A DNA stretch of 39,887 nucleotides from Gammaproteobacteria bacterium. GTDB lineage: Bacteria; Pseudomonadota; Gammaproteobacteria; SZUA-229. Below, piece after piece: positions 7,204 through 14,656 of this stretch (positions within the stretch are counted from its first letter, which is position 1; the number at the start of each line of letters is the position of its first letter). Location: assembly GCA_029882395.1 (NCBI GenBank), contig JAOUKT010000030.1:1-39887 (forward strand). The letters run 5' to 3'. The translations under genes and the position numbers were made by a program. A model generated the notes under the pieces. That model ran no database searches, was not told the DNA's origin, and saw only the letters and a list, made by a program, of their open reading frames with translations.

Positions 7204-7833
7204 TTAAGCAAAAAAACGACGCAGACGAACCGCCGCTAAACCTAATACTGAGAATAAAACTACCGGTAAACTAACAGCCGCAATTTCAATAGTTGCTTCG
7301 CCATTATTAGGATCAGTATAACCTGGATCAGTATAACCAGGGTCAGTATAACCTGGATCAGTATAACCAGGATCAGTATAACCTGGGTCGTAAATACCAG
7401 CTGTATTAGTATTTGGGTCATCCATACATGAACCCGGCGCACCGACTACATTGTAGCTACCCTCTTCATAACCTGAGAAACCCTGAACATTAACGGTGAT
7501 GGCTTCGCCGTAAAATAGATACGCATCGACACAAAAGTTTGTATCATAACCGTAAAGGTTGTCATCATTGTAGGCAAGCTCCATCATATACGTATCAGAC
7601 CATATACTACCAACTAAATCCAGAGGACCTGTTGAATAAAAGTGGTAGCTGCCGTCAGCTTCATAGTTAGTGAAATAGAAAGAGTCAGTCTCATAAGTAT
7701 AACTGGTCATATAAGCGGCTTGACTGAAAGTCGGACCCGTTTGGTAATAACTATCGCTCGTAGCAGAAGCGATTGATGTTAAGCCCAGCGATAAAGCCAG
7801 TGTTAGAATTATTCCAGAGAATAATGATTTCAT
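7204..7833 (-). CDS. Secreted PPC-like domain protein 2 with VPLPA/PEP-CTERM-like tail
   Basis: 209 aa, with the same plan as PPC-1: signal peptide ending SATS or ASA, a PPC-like domain (DSFYFTN, GSYHFYSTG, LAYNDD, FCVDAYL, NVQGFSGYEEGSYNVVG), a repeated linker and the tail SLPVVLFS...AVRLRRFFA. The linker here is GYTDP repeats, a different unit from PPC-1. The gene begins 18 nt after the stop of the 304-aa partner gene, with GGAGG before the ATG, so the two are co-transcribed. Predicted to be exported and anchored or sorted at the cell surface. Function unknown. Confidence 0.85.
   Translation of the reverse strand: MKSLFSGIILTLALSLGLTSIASATSDSYYQTGPTFSQAAYMTSYTYETDSFYFTNYEADGSYHFYSTGPLDLVGSIWSDTYMMELAYNDDNLYGYDTNFCVDAYLFYGEAITVNVQGFSGYEEGSYNVVGAPGSCMDDPNTNTAGIYDPGYTDPGYTDPGYTDPGYTDPGYTDPNNGEATIEIAAVSLPVVLFSVLGLAAVRLRRFFA
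7311..7385. repeat. 15-bp tandem repeat (5 copies) inside PPC gene 2
   Basis: The unit GATCAGTATAACCTG repeats five times, with A/G and T/A changes alternating between copies. It encodes the GYTDP linker. The alternation suggests that pairs of units were duplicated. Confidence 0.92.
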
Positions 7834-8762
7834 AATGATAACCTCCAGCGGTTATTGGTTTGTTGTAAAAGCGATTTTAGTTAATTGATTGTAAGTATCC
7901 GAATTCGGATAGGTGTCCAGCAGGTGGTTATAAATAGCCCCCTCTGGCTGAATATTGTGCCGTTGTGAAAGAATCATGCCCTGAATCATATTGCTGGCCT
8001 GTTCGTCAGTCGGGTAGGAGCCTGAACGTTGCTGCATGCTGCTAAAAAAATTATCCTGTTGTGTTAAGGCCAGGAAATTATCGAGGTTGTCATTTTTCAC
8101 AATGCTGGGCACCAGCGCCTGTTTCACACCGGTAGGCTGGTCTTTGGTCATAGTGATCAAAGCCTGCATGTCATCATTGCTGAAATCCTGTTGTCTGATG
8201 GCTTGAATGACGGGTAATGAGCGTGGTAGCTGCGGCATTAAATCCAGTAACAGCGCCATTGCGTGAGTTTTGTCGTTGCTGTCTGAAAAGATCTTTTTCA
8301 CAATGTCGCCGATCTGCTGCCGGCTGCAAGACTGCATCTGGTAGAGAATCTGCTGGTTGGCGGCGGCTGGATCAAGGGTTTTCTGGTTATAGGCTTCGGT
8401 TACATAACCGACTTCATCAATAGTGGTGTCATGGCATTTTTGTTGATTAGCCAGTGCCTCTTCTTGCGCCAGCGCCTGATCACGCGAGTGGCTACCAGCG
8501 GTGTCAGTATTGCTGTTGTGTAAAGCCTGGCGGTCTTGCGTTGCTGCCAGAAAAGAAGAGCTTTGTTGCTTGTGATCAGAAGATTTTAATGTGTCTTCTG
8601 AGCGAATTGATCGGTTTTGTGAAACAGAACGTTGTGAAGTGGCATTGGCCGCAGAGGATACATCGTCGGCCTGATCGAGATTGTTATAAATATTAAAGCC
8701 GAAGCCCAAAACAGCGGCTGCGGAAATCGAAAAGATCGCGATTTTTTTGTTGTCAATAGGCG
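7817..8762. repeat. Near-identical direct repeat, copy A (about 946 bp)
   Basis: It matches 9743-10688 at a constant offset of 1926 bp. The one difference I find inside is at 8724 (A) against 10650 (C). The first base after the match (8763/10689) differs too. The repeat covers the whole 304-aa gene and the first codons of the PPC gene and then stops abruptly. Confidence 0.9.
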
Positions 8763-8766
8763 TCAT
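7852..8766 (-). CDS. Membrane-anchored partner protein of PPC unit 2 (unknown function)
   Basis: 304 aa. Residues 1-7 are polar and basic, residues 8-27 form one membrane segment (IAIFSISAAAVLGFGFNIY), and residues 30-105 are low-complexity Ser/Gln/Asp-rich. The rest is helical and Gln/Asp-rich (ILYQMQSCSRQQIGDIVKKIF, MALLLDLMPQLPRSLPVIQAI). With its N-in anchor, the bulk should lie in the periplasm. I do not recognise a family. A copy at 9778-10692 is nearly identical. The stop lies 18 nt before the PPC-2 start. It could be a chaperone, a sorting aid or a structural partner of the PPC protein, but that is inference from pairing alone. Confidence 0.8.
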   Translation of the reverse strand: MTPIDNKKIAIFSISAAAVLGFGFNIYNNLDQADDVSSAANATSQRSVSQNRSIRSEDTLKSSDHKQQSSSFLAATQDRQALHNSNTDTAGSHSRDQALAQEEALANQQKCHDTTIDEVGYVTEAYNQKTLDPAAANQQILYQMQSCSRQQIGDIVKKIFSDSNDKTHAMALLLDLMPQLPRSLPVIQAIRQQDFSNDDMQALITMTKDQPTGVKQALVPSIVKNDNLDNFLALTQQDNFFSSMQQRSGSYPTDEQASNMIQGMILSQRHNIQPEGAIYNHLLDTYPNSDTYNQLTKIAFTTNQ

Positions 8767-9146
8767 TTAAAACCGTCTGTATTGTTTTCTGCGTGTCTCC
8801 TTGTTGTTATTCCTGCAGAAAATCCGTCTGGCTACAGCACGATTTATAATATCGATATGAGGATTATAGCAGGCAGTGTCAGCGCTTTTGTGAGCTTTGT
8901 CGGATTTTTCATAGAAAACGACAAGTTTATTTTTAATCAGCAATCAAATAAAACGTGTGCAACGACTCGACACTACTCATATGAGGGCTTGTTGTTTTTA
9001 ATAATGAAACTCAAAGAGAGCGTACAGTTAAGGTTTATATAAACGGGCTGTTTTTTTATTAATAATGCAGATGAGTCGCTCTGATAGTAACAGAGCTATC
9101 AGTCGTAAAAATTAACAGGCTGGGATGGTAAAAAAAGTTAGATATA
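8767..9146. other. Promoter-leader region of PPC unit 2
   Basis: It contains a leader of about 90 nt, the unit-2 promoter and about 240 bp of AT-rich DNA before the unit-3 terminator. A plus-strand frame at 8782-9042 runs across the promoter and has no ribosome site or family resemblance. No other gene is seen. Confidence 0.5.
8863..8904 (-). promoter_or_regulatory. CRP-like site plus consensus extended -10, PPC unit 2
   Basis: On the minus strand TGCTATAAT (8871-8863) is a perfect extended -10. The dyad reads TGTGAGCTTTGTCGGA on the plus strand (8889-8904). Its left half is perfect and its right half weak. Centre-to-centre spacing is 31 bp, as in units 1 and 3. Confidence 0.6.
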
Positions 9147-9176
9147 AAAAAGGCCCGTTAATTAACGGGCCTTTTT
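9147..9176. terminator. Perfect bidirectional terminator after PPC gene 3
   Basis: The same 30-bp palindrome as at 5766-5795. Bases downstream of it (TTTTTAGTACTACTTATTCT) are also shared with the first copy, which shows that the duplicated unit includes the terminator. Confidence 0.92.
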
Positions 9177-9198
9177 AGTACTACTTATTCTTCAAATA

Positions 9199-9759
9199 TT
9201 AAGCAAAATAGCGACGCAGACGAACTGCACCTAAAGCTAATACTGAGAATAAAACAACCGGTAAGCTTAGTGCTGATGCTTCAGCTGGATCAGCGCTGTT
9301 AGCAGTACCACCGGTAGGGGCAGAAACATTTGAGTCAACGAAATTGTATCCTGAATCAGCACATGAACCAGAGGCACCCACTACAGTATAAGAGCCTTCA
9401 CTAGAAGAGCTATAGCCTTCAACATAAATAGTGATATTTTCACCGGCGTAAAGGTAGCTTTCAACACAGAAGTTTAAGCTTGAAGCACTATCATCGTTAG
9501 ATGCTAATGTTGAAGAATAGGTGTCTGAAAAGATGTAACCATAGGTGTCAACAGTACCTGTTGAATAGAAATGGTAAGTACCAGCTGAACTGTTGGTGAA
9601 ATAAAAAGTATCAACTTCTCCTATACCACCTACTAAGTATGCAGACTGTGAAAAGATCGGACCTGATTGGCCATAATCAATATCTGCTGCAGATGCAGCT
9701 GAAATAAGGCCCAGCGATAAAGCCAGTGACAGAATTATTCGTGAGAATAATGATTTCAT
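9199..9759 (-). CDS. Secreted PPC-like domain protein 3 with VPLPA/PEP-CTERM-like tail
   Basis: 186 aa, the shortest paralogue. It has a signal peptide ending ASA and a PPC-like domain (DTFYFTNSSAGTYHFYSTG, LASNDDS, FCVESYLYAGE, YVEGYSSSSEGSYTVVG). The plain linker has no tandem repeat, and the tail is SLPVVLFSVLALGAVRLRRYFA. It is closest to PPC-1 in the domain. It begins 18 nt after the partner gene, behind the same GGAGG. Comparison with PPC-1 and PPC-2 shows that domain and tail are conserved while the linker is replaced. Confidence 0.85.
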   Translation of the reverse strand: MKSLFSRIILSLALSLGLISAASAADIDYGQSGPIFSQSAYLVGGIGEVDTFYFTNSSAGTYHFYSTGTVDTYGYIFSDTYSSTLASNDDSASSLNFCVESYLYAGENITIYVEGYSSSSEGSYTVVGASGSCADSGYNFVDSNVSAPTGGTANSADPAEASALSLPVVLFSVLALGAVRLRRYFA

Positions 9760-10688
9760 AATGATAACCTCCAGCGGTTATTGGTTTGTTGTAAAAGCGA
9801 TTTTAGTTAATTGATTGTAAGTATCCGAATTCGGATAGGTGTCCAGCAGGTGGTTATAAATAGCCCCCTCTGGCTGAATATTGTGCCGTTGTGAAAGAAT
9901 CATGCCCTGAATCATATTGCTGGCCTGTTCGTCAGTCGGGTAGGAGCCTGAACGTTGCTGCATGCTGCTAAAAAAATTATCCTGTTGTGTTAAGGCCAGG
10001 AAATTATCGAGGTTGTCATTTTTCACAATGCTGGGCACCAGCGCCTGTTTCACACCGGTAGGCTGGTCTTTGGTCATAGTGATCAAAGCCTGCATGTCAT
10101 CATTGCTGAAATCCTGTTGTCTGATGGCTTGAATGACGGGTAATGAGCGTGGTAGCTGCGGCATTAAATCCAGTAACAGCGCCATTGCGTGAGTTTTGTC
10201 GTTGCTGTCTGAAAAGATCTTTTTCACAATGTCGCCGATCTGCTGCCGGCTGCAAGACTGCATCTGGTAGAGAATCTGCTGGTTGGCGGCGGCTGGATCA
10301 AGGGTTTTCTGGTTATAGGCTTCGGTTACATAACCGACTTCATCAATAGTGGTGTCATGGCATTTTTGTTGATTAGCCAGTGCCTCTTCTTGCGCCAGCG
10401 CCTGATCACGCGAGTGGCTACCAGCGGTGTCAGTATTGCTGTTGTGTAAAGCCTGGCGGTCTTGCGTTGCTGCCAGAAAAGAAGAGCTTTGTTGCTTGTG
10501 ATCAGAAGATTTTAATGTGTCTTCTGAGCGAATTGATCGGTTTTGTGAAACAGAACGTTGTGAAGTGGCATTGGCCGCAGAGGATACATCGTCGGCCTGA
10601 TCGAGATTGTTATAAATATTAAAGCCGAAGCCCAAAACAGCGGCTGCGGCAATCGAAAAGATCGCGATTTTTTTGTTGTCAATAGGCG
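9743..10688. repeat. Near-identical direct repeat, copy B (about 946 bp)
   Basis: Counterpart of 7817-8762. On either side of it the two units are clearly diverged (PPC genes on the left, leaders and promoters on the right). Confidence 0.9.
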
Positions 10689-10692
10689 CCAT
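9778..10692 (-). CDS. Membrane-anchored partner protein of PPC unit 3 (unknown function)
   Basis: 304 aa. It differs from the unit-2 copy in only two residues, both near the N-terminus (Ala2 for Thr2, Ala15 for Ser15). The plan is the same: a single N-terminal membrane segment, a Ser/Gln-rich stretch, then a helical domain. The start is backed by GGAATTTT-ATG, shared with the reduced unit-1 gene. It is co-transcribed with PPC-3. Function unknown. Confidence 0.8.
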   Translation of the reverse strand: MAPIDNKKIAIFSIAAAAVLGFGFNIYNNLDQADDVSSAANATSQRSVSQNRSIRSEDTLKSSDHKQQSSSFLAATQDRQALHNSNTDTAGSHSRDQALAQEEALANQQKCHDTTIDEVGYVTEAYNQKTLDPAAANQQILYQMQSCSRQQIGDIVKKIFSDSNDKTHAMALLLDLMPQLPRSLPVIQAIRQQDFSNDDMQALITMTKDQPTGVKQALVPSIVKNDNLDNFLALTQQDNFFSSMQQRSGSYPTDEQASNMIQGMILSQRHNIQPEGAIYNHLLDTYPNSDTYNQLTKIAFTTNQ

Positions 10693-10788
10693 AAAATTCC
10701 GTCAGTATACCCTGTTGTTATTCCTTGAGCTTTTTAACCTGCAGAGTATCCATTAGAACTACAGAATCGTGCTTAAATTGATGTAATA

Positions 10789-10830
10789 ACTATAGCAGAC
10801 AAATTTAACAATGTTGTGACGTTCGTCATA
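10789..10830 (-). promoter_or_regulatory. CRP-like site plus extended -10, PPC unit 3
   Basis: On the minus strand TGCTATAGT (10797-10789) is the extended -10. The dyad reads TGTGACGTTCGTCATA on the plus strand (10815-10830), 9 of 10 conserved CRP positions. Spacing between centres is again 31 bp. Confidence 0.68.
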
Positions 10831-10888
10831 TTTTTTTTATGGTTTTTAATAAACGTTTAATAAAAATAATAACGGCTAGTTATGTTTA

Positions 10889-10908
10889 ACTAATCATTAA
10901 TGATTAGT
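10889..10908. promoter_or_regulatory. Perfect 20-bp palindrome
   Basis: ACTAATCATTAATGATTAGT is exactly self-complementary. It lies about 107 bp upstream of the unit-3 transcription start and upstream of yheS, so it could be an operator for either side. No T run follows it, so it is not a terminator. Confidence 0.45.
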
Positions 10909-11209
10909 GTGCAAATTTAGATCAATATCTTATCGTTTAACTTGCGCCAATGTAACCACTGATATGAGTGGCTATTTAATTGATGCATTGTTTTATCGTG
11001 TTTTTGCGGGCGTATTTCGAGGCGATAAACATTTATTAATGGGCAAAATAGTTTTTAAAATAGCTATTTAAAAGAGCTGTGTTTAGAAAAGGCCAAGGCT
11101 GTTAAAAACGGCTGTAATGGCCGGTATGTATTAGTGGTTTCTAATATAGTGGCTTTTGATGCAGCGAATAGAACATGTGATTGAAGATTAGTGCGATAAT
11201 GGCTATTAG

Positions 11210-11235
11210 CTGGCCGGCGACGGGCCAGGTTTTTT
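11210..11235 (+). terminator. Terminator-like hairpin in the yheS leader (possible attenuator)
   Basis: CTGGCC and GGCCAG pair around GGCGACG, followed by G and six T. It stands 35 nt before the yheS start codon. A terminator in front of an ABC-F gene suggests control by attenuation, but it could also end an upstream transcript. Confidence 0.5.
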
Positions 11236-11270
11236 ATCAACATTTTAATGAATATGTAGCCCTGTTTTAT

Positions 11271-13187
11271 ATGCTTAAACTAACTAATCTCGAGATCCGG
11301 CGCGGTCAAACTCAGCTTATTTCCGCCATGAACTGTCAAATAAATCCGGCAAACCGTGTCGGTGTGGTAGGGCGTAATGGCTGCGGTAAGTCTTCTTTGT
11401 TTGCGCTGATCAATGGTGAAATGACAGCTGACCAGGGTGAGCTGGATATTGTTAATGGCAGCGTGGTGGCCATTGTTAAACAGCAGGTAGAAGAAACCTC
11501 GGCTTCAGCACTGGCATTTGTGCTGGCAGGGGATCGTGAGCTGATAACGATTGAGTCTGACATTGCACAGGCGATGTCTGCTCAGGAAGATGACAAGCTG
11601 GGCCATCTCTACGCCCGTCTTGAGGCTATTGATGGTTATAATGCGCGGATTCGGGCGGCAAAGCTTTTGCAGGGGCTGGGTTTTGCAGTGGATTCGCATG
11701 AAGCCGCTGTCAGCAGTTTCTCGGGTGGCTGGCGCATGCGTTTAAATCTGGCGCAAGCGCTGATGTGCCGTTCTGATTTGCTGCTGCTGGATGAACCCAC
11801 CAACCATCTGGACCTGGATGCGGTGTTATGGCTTGAGGACTGGCTATTATCGTATCCGGGAACATTGATGCTGATTTCTCATGACAGGGACTTTCTCGAT
11901 AAAATCTGTGACCACATCATGCACATTGAAAATAAAGAATTACACTATTACAGTGGTAATTATTCGGCATTTGAGAAAATACGGGTGGAGAAATTGGCCC
12001 AGCAGCATTCGGCCTATGAGAAACAACAGCGTGAAGTCAAACATATTCAAAGTTTTATCAGCCGCTTTAAAGCCAAGGCCAGCAAGGCAAAGCAGGCACA
12101 AAGCCGGGTAAAAGCCCTGGAAAAAATGCAACTGATTGGGCCGGCTCATGTCGACTCTCCGTTTACATTTGTCTTTAAAGAAGCCGATAAAATGCCCAGT
12201 CCTCTGATCAAGATTGAACAGGCGGCGATCGGTTATGCAGATAAAACCATTATTGATGAGCTGGATTTTCATCTGGTACCGGATGACAGAGTTGGCATCT
12301 TAGGTCACAACGGTGCGGGCAAGTCGACCTTAATGAAATGCCTGGCGGGTGAGCTGGCGGCGACAAAAGGCGAGCTGTTTCGCTCATCGAGTTTGAAAAT
12401 TGGTTATTTTGCTCAGCATCAGCTGGAGCAGCTACAGCTTGATGAAAATGCGATTTATCATCTACAAAAACTCAATAAAAAAGAAACAGAACAGTCTGTG
12501 CGTTCGTATCTGGGCAGCTTTGGTTTTAGCGGCGATGATTGCCTGAAGCCTGTAAATGTATTTTCTGGCGGCGAAAAATCGCGGCTGGCATTGGCATTGA
12601 TTGTGTATCAGAAGCCGAATTTACTGATACTCGATGAGCCGACCAATCACCTGGATATTGAAATGCGTCTGGCGCTGGTCAATGCGATCCAGGATTTTAC
12701 GGGGGCGCTGATTGTGGTTTCTCATGACCGTTATTTGTTAACCGCTGTAACCGATACGTTTTACCTGGTTCAGGATGGCCGTTGTAAGGTTTTTGATGGT
12801 GACTTGGATGACTACCGCCAGGCTGTTAGAGAATGGAAAGCGCAACAGATTTCAGCCGCCTCTGATGCGGATAAAATACCTGCGGCTCAGAACCGAAAAG
12901 AGGCGCGGCAAAAAAAGGCAGAGCTGAGAAAACAGCTACAGCCTTTGAATAAGGAAATAAAAATACTTGACCAGTCGATGCATGATTTAAATGTCGAAAA
13001 AGAAAAAATACATGCTGAATTGTCCAGCGATGGCTGTTATCTTGAGCAGAATAAAGCCCGCTTGACAGAATTATTGAAACAACAGGCAACACTGGATAAG
13101 CAGTTAACCGAGACCGAAGACCGCTGGATGGCTGCATCTGAAAAACTGGAAGCGCTAAGCCTGAAGCTGGAGACGGAAGAATCATGA
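11271..13187 (+). CDS. yheS: ABC-F ATPase YheS
   Basis: 638 aa from the ATG at 11271. The frame extends 30 codons further upstream, but YheS homologues begin at the equivalent of [12 protein letters not shown], and the upstream part overlaps the hairpin. There are two ABC cassettes without membrane segments: [29 protein letters not shown], then [30 protein letters not shown] basic linker lies between them and a coiled coil follows. This is the ABC-F plan, whose members bind the ribosomal E site and rescue stalled elongation. The last 4 nt overlap msrB. No good ribosome site is visible, which fits leader control or weak expression. Confidence 0.92.
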   Translation: MLKLTNLEIRRGQTQLISAMNCQINPANRVGVVGRNGCGKSSLFALINGEMTADQGELDIVNGSVVAIVKQQVEETSASALAFVLAGDRELITIESDIAQAMSAQEDDKLGHLYARLEAIDGYNARIRAAKLLQGLGFAVDSHEAAVSSFSGGWRMRLNLAQALMCRSDLLLLDEPTNHLDLDAVLWLEDWLLSYPGTLMLISHDRDFLDKICDHIMHIENKELHYYSGNYSAFEKIRVEKLAQQHSAYEKQQREVKHIQSFISRFKAKASKAKQAQSRVKALEKMQLIGPAHVDSPFTFVFKEADKMPSPLIKIEQAAIGYADKTIIDELDFHLVPDDRVGILGHNGAGKSTLMKCLAGELAATKGELFRSSSLKIGYFAQHQLEQLQLDENAIYHLQKLNKKETEQSVRSYLGSFGFSGDDCLKPVNVFSGGEKSRLALALIVYQKPNLLILDEPTNHLDIEMRLALVNAIQDFTGALIVVSHDRYLLTAVTDTFYLVQDGRCKVFDGDLDDYRQAVREWKAQQISAASDADKIPAAQNRKEARQKKAELRKQLQPLNKEIKILDQSMHDLNVEKEKIHAELSSDGCYLEQNKARLTELLKQQATLDKQLTETEDRWMAASEKLEALSLKLETEES

Positions 13188-13576
13188 GCAAAATATCAAA
13201 AACAGACGATGAGTGGCGCCAGCAATTAAGCGCTGAACAGTACCGGGTGGCAAGGCAGCAGGGTACAGAGCCTGCGTTTAGCGGCAACTATAACGATAAT
13301 AAAGAAAGCGGTTGTTATCACTGTGTATGCTGTGACCAGCTGTTGTTTAACTCAGCTGAGAAATACGACTCTGGCAGCGGCTGGCCGAGTTACTGGGCAG
13401 CCGCGACGGCAGAGGCGGTGACAGAAATCAAAGACAGTAGTCATGGCATGACACGAACTGAGGTAGTATGTAGTCAGTGTGATGCCCACCTTGGGCACGT
13501 CTTTGAAGATGGTCCGCAGCCAACGGGTTTGCGTTATTGTATTAATTCAGCATCACTCATATTTAAGCATGCCTGA
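13184..13576 (+). CDS. msrB: Peptide-methionine (R)-S-oxide reductase MsrB
   Basis: 130 aa. Catalytic Cys119 sits in GLRYCINS. The zinc ligands are Cys47, Cys50, Cys96 and Cys99 (CVCC and CSQC). GSGWPS and DAHLGHVF are the family signatures. It reduces methionine-R-sulfoxide in oxidised proteins with thioredoxin. No signal peptide is seen, so it is cytoplasmic. It overlaps yheS by 4 nt (ATGA), implying coupled translation. A rhodanese gene follows within 16 nt. Confidence 0.95.
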   Translation: MSKISKTDDEWRQQLSAEQYRVARQQGTEPAFSGNYNDNKESGCYHCVCCDQLLFNSAEKYDSGSGWPSYWAAATAEAVTEIKDSSHGMTRTEVVCSQCDAHLGHVFEDGPQPTGLRYCINSASLIFKHA

Positions 13577-13591
13577 AGCGAGGTAGCGCCA

Positions 13592-14011
13592 ATGGACAAG
13601 TTTGAAATATCGGCACAACAAGCCTACGATATGTTGCAGTCTAACCCGCGGGCTATACTGATCGATATCCGATCGACGATGGAGTTTTTGTTTGTCGGTC
13701 ACCCTGTTGGGGCCGTGCACATTCCCTGGATTGATGAGCCTGACTGGGATATTAACCCTCATTTTGTTGCCGAAGTCCGTAAACTGTTATTAGGTGGTGC
13801 CGTCTGTGAAGAAGGCGATAACTGTGCCGCCGTGATATTAATTTGCAGAAGTGGAAAGCGCTCGAAACAGGCCGGCCAGTGTTTGCTGGAGGCAGGGCTG
13901 ACGAACGTTTATCATGTCGATGAAGGCTTTGAAGGTGAGCTGGACAACAAGCATCAGCGCAGTTCGAGTGGCGGCTGGCGTTTTCACGGATTGCCCTGGG
14001 AACAATGTTGA
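13592..14011 (+). CDS. Single-domain rhodanese-like sulfurtransferase
   Basis: 139 aa. The domain runs from about residue 6 (ISAQQAYDML, ILIDIRSTMEF, GAVHIPW) to the active-site loop CRSGKRS with Cys85, then the C-terminal NVYHVDEGFEG and GWRFHGLPW. The Cys is present, so it should be able to carry a persulfide. GAGG precedes the ATG. It is third in the yheS-msrB-rhodanese row. Its partner is unknown. A role in sulfur relay or thiol repair is suggested only by the context. Confidence 0.9.
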   Translation: MDKFEISAQQAYDMLQSNPRAILIDIRSTMEFLFVGHPVGAVHIPWIDEPDWDINPHFVAEVRKLLLGGAVCEEGDNCAAVILICRSGKRSKQAGQCLLEAGLTNVYHVDEGFEGELDNKHQRSSSGGWRFHGLPWEQC

Positions 14012-14036
14012 GCGTTATTGAATGGGGTTCTACCGT

Positions 14037-14249
14037 ATGAGCTATCTGATGATTGATAAAGAGCAGATCGAGCGCAAAATCGAGGCGCTGATGCTTGAAC
14101 ATCGTGATCTGGACGAGGTGATTTACCACTTACATGAGATACCAACGGCCGACCGACTGCATATTCAGCGCATTAAAAAGCGTAAACTCATCATTAAAGA
14201 CATGATTGAAAGGCTACGTAATCAGCTGATTCCAGACCTTGATGCCTGA
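14037..14249 (+). CDS. DUF465 (YdcH-like) small coiled-coil protein
   Basis: About 70 aa from the ATG at 14037 (an ATG at 14022 is also in frame). The heptad-rich sequence EQIERKIEALMLEHRDLDEVIYHL...IQRIKKRKLIIKDMIERLRNQLIPDLDA matches the DUF465/YdcH family of short helical proteins of unknown role. It closes the yheS operon row. Confidence 0.8.
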   Translation: MSYLMIDKEQIERKIEALMLEHRDLDEVIYHLHEIPTADRLHIQRIKKRKLIIKDMIERLRNQLIPDLDA

Positions 14250-14339
14250 AGCTGTCACTGATCGTCTCAAAATCTTTATAAGCATGTTCTTATGCTGTAA
14301 TATTGCCTGCTAAATTTTATGTTTGTATAGGAGCGTTTA

Positions 14340-14618
14340 ATGTCAAAAGAGCTTACAAAAGAAGAGCGTATTCTCCAGATGGTCAAAAAAGTGCTGAGCA
14401 ATGTTGCCAAAGACACCTATACAGCGCCTGGACTCAAGCACCCATTGTCTGAGCAGACGATTCTTGAAATCAGAGAATGCCTTGGTCTGGTGGTGTCGCG
14501 TGAAACCGAACTGGCACAAGAGCATGGCCGTGATAAAAGTGCGCGGCCGCGTTTTATTGATGAGCCCCAGTCTTCAGTGGTTGTTAATTTTGAACAGCCT
14601 GGTGAGACAAAAAAATAA
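14340..14618 (+). CDS. Small conserved hypothetical protein
   Basis: 92 aa, soluble. The N-terminal helix (KELTKEERILQMVKKVLSNVAKDT) is followed by TAPGLKHPLSEQTILEIRECLGLVVSRETELA and a conserved-looking tail (RPRFIDEPQSSVVV). AGGAG precedes the ATG, and an intrinsic terminator follows. From memory, similar proteins are common in gammaproteobacteria, but I cannot assign a function. It has no DNA-binding or catalytic motif. Confidence 0.75.
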   Translation: MSKELTKEERILQMVKKVLSNVAKDTYTAPGLKHPLSEQTILEIRECLGLVVSRETELAQEHGRDKSARPRFIDEPQSSVVVNFEQPGETKK

Positions 14619-14620
14619 AA

Positions 14621-14656
14621 GACAATAGGCTTAAAAAAGCCGTTATTTTTTTTGTC
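14621..14656. terminator. Terminator between convergent genes
   Basis: AATAGGCTT pairs with AAGCC-TTATT (one bulged G), loop AAAA, followed by a run of eight T. GAC and GTC extend the stem. It serves the plus-strand gene. Confidence 0.7.

Larger units (their letters stand above)
10693..11270. other. Intergenic region between PPC unit 3 and yheS
   Basis: 578 bp with no convincing gene. From the left it holds the unit-3 leader, the unit-3 promoter (10789-10830), a perfect 20-bp palindrome (10889-10908), AT-rich DNA, and a terminator-like hairpin (11210-11235) in the yheS leader. Confidence 0.6.

Noticed and set aside
7311..7385. Regular short repeats considered as a CRISPR array
   Set aside because: There are no spacers; the units are contiguous, 15 bp long and in frame within a coding sequence.
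8217..8423. Plus-strand frame repeated exactly at 10143-10349
   Set aside because: It is the antisense shadow of the duplicated 304-aa gene; identity comes from the repeat, not from coding selection.
8454..8696. 80-codon plus-strand frame repeated at 10380-10622
   Set aside because: Also a shadow of the duplicated partner gene.
11181..11270. N-terminal extension of YheS
   Set aside because: The first codon is TTG, the segment crosses a terminator-like hairpin, and homologues begin at [12 protein letters not shown].
12826..13287. 153-codon minus-strand frame
   Set aside because: Antisense to the yheS/msrB junction; no coding signs.
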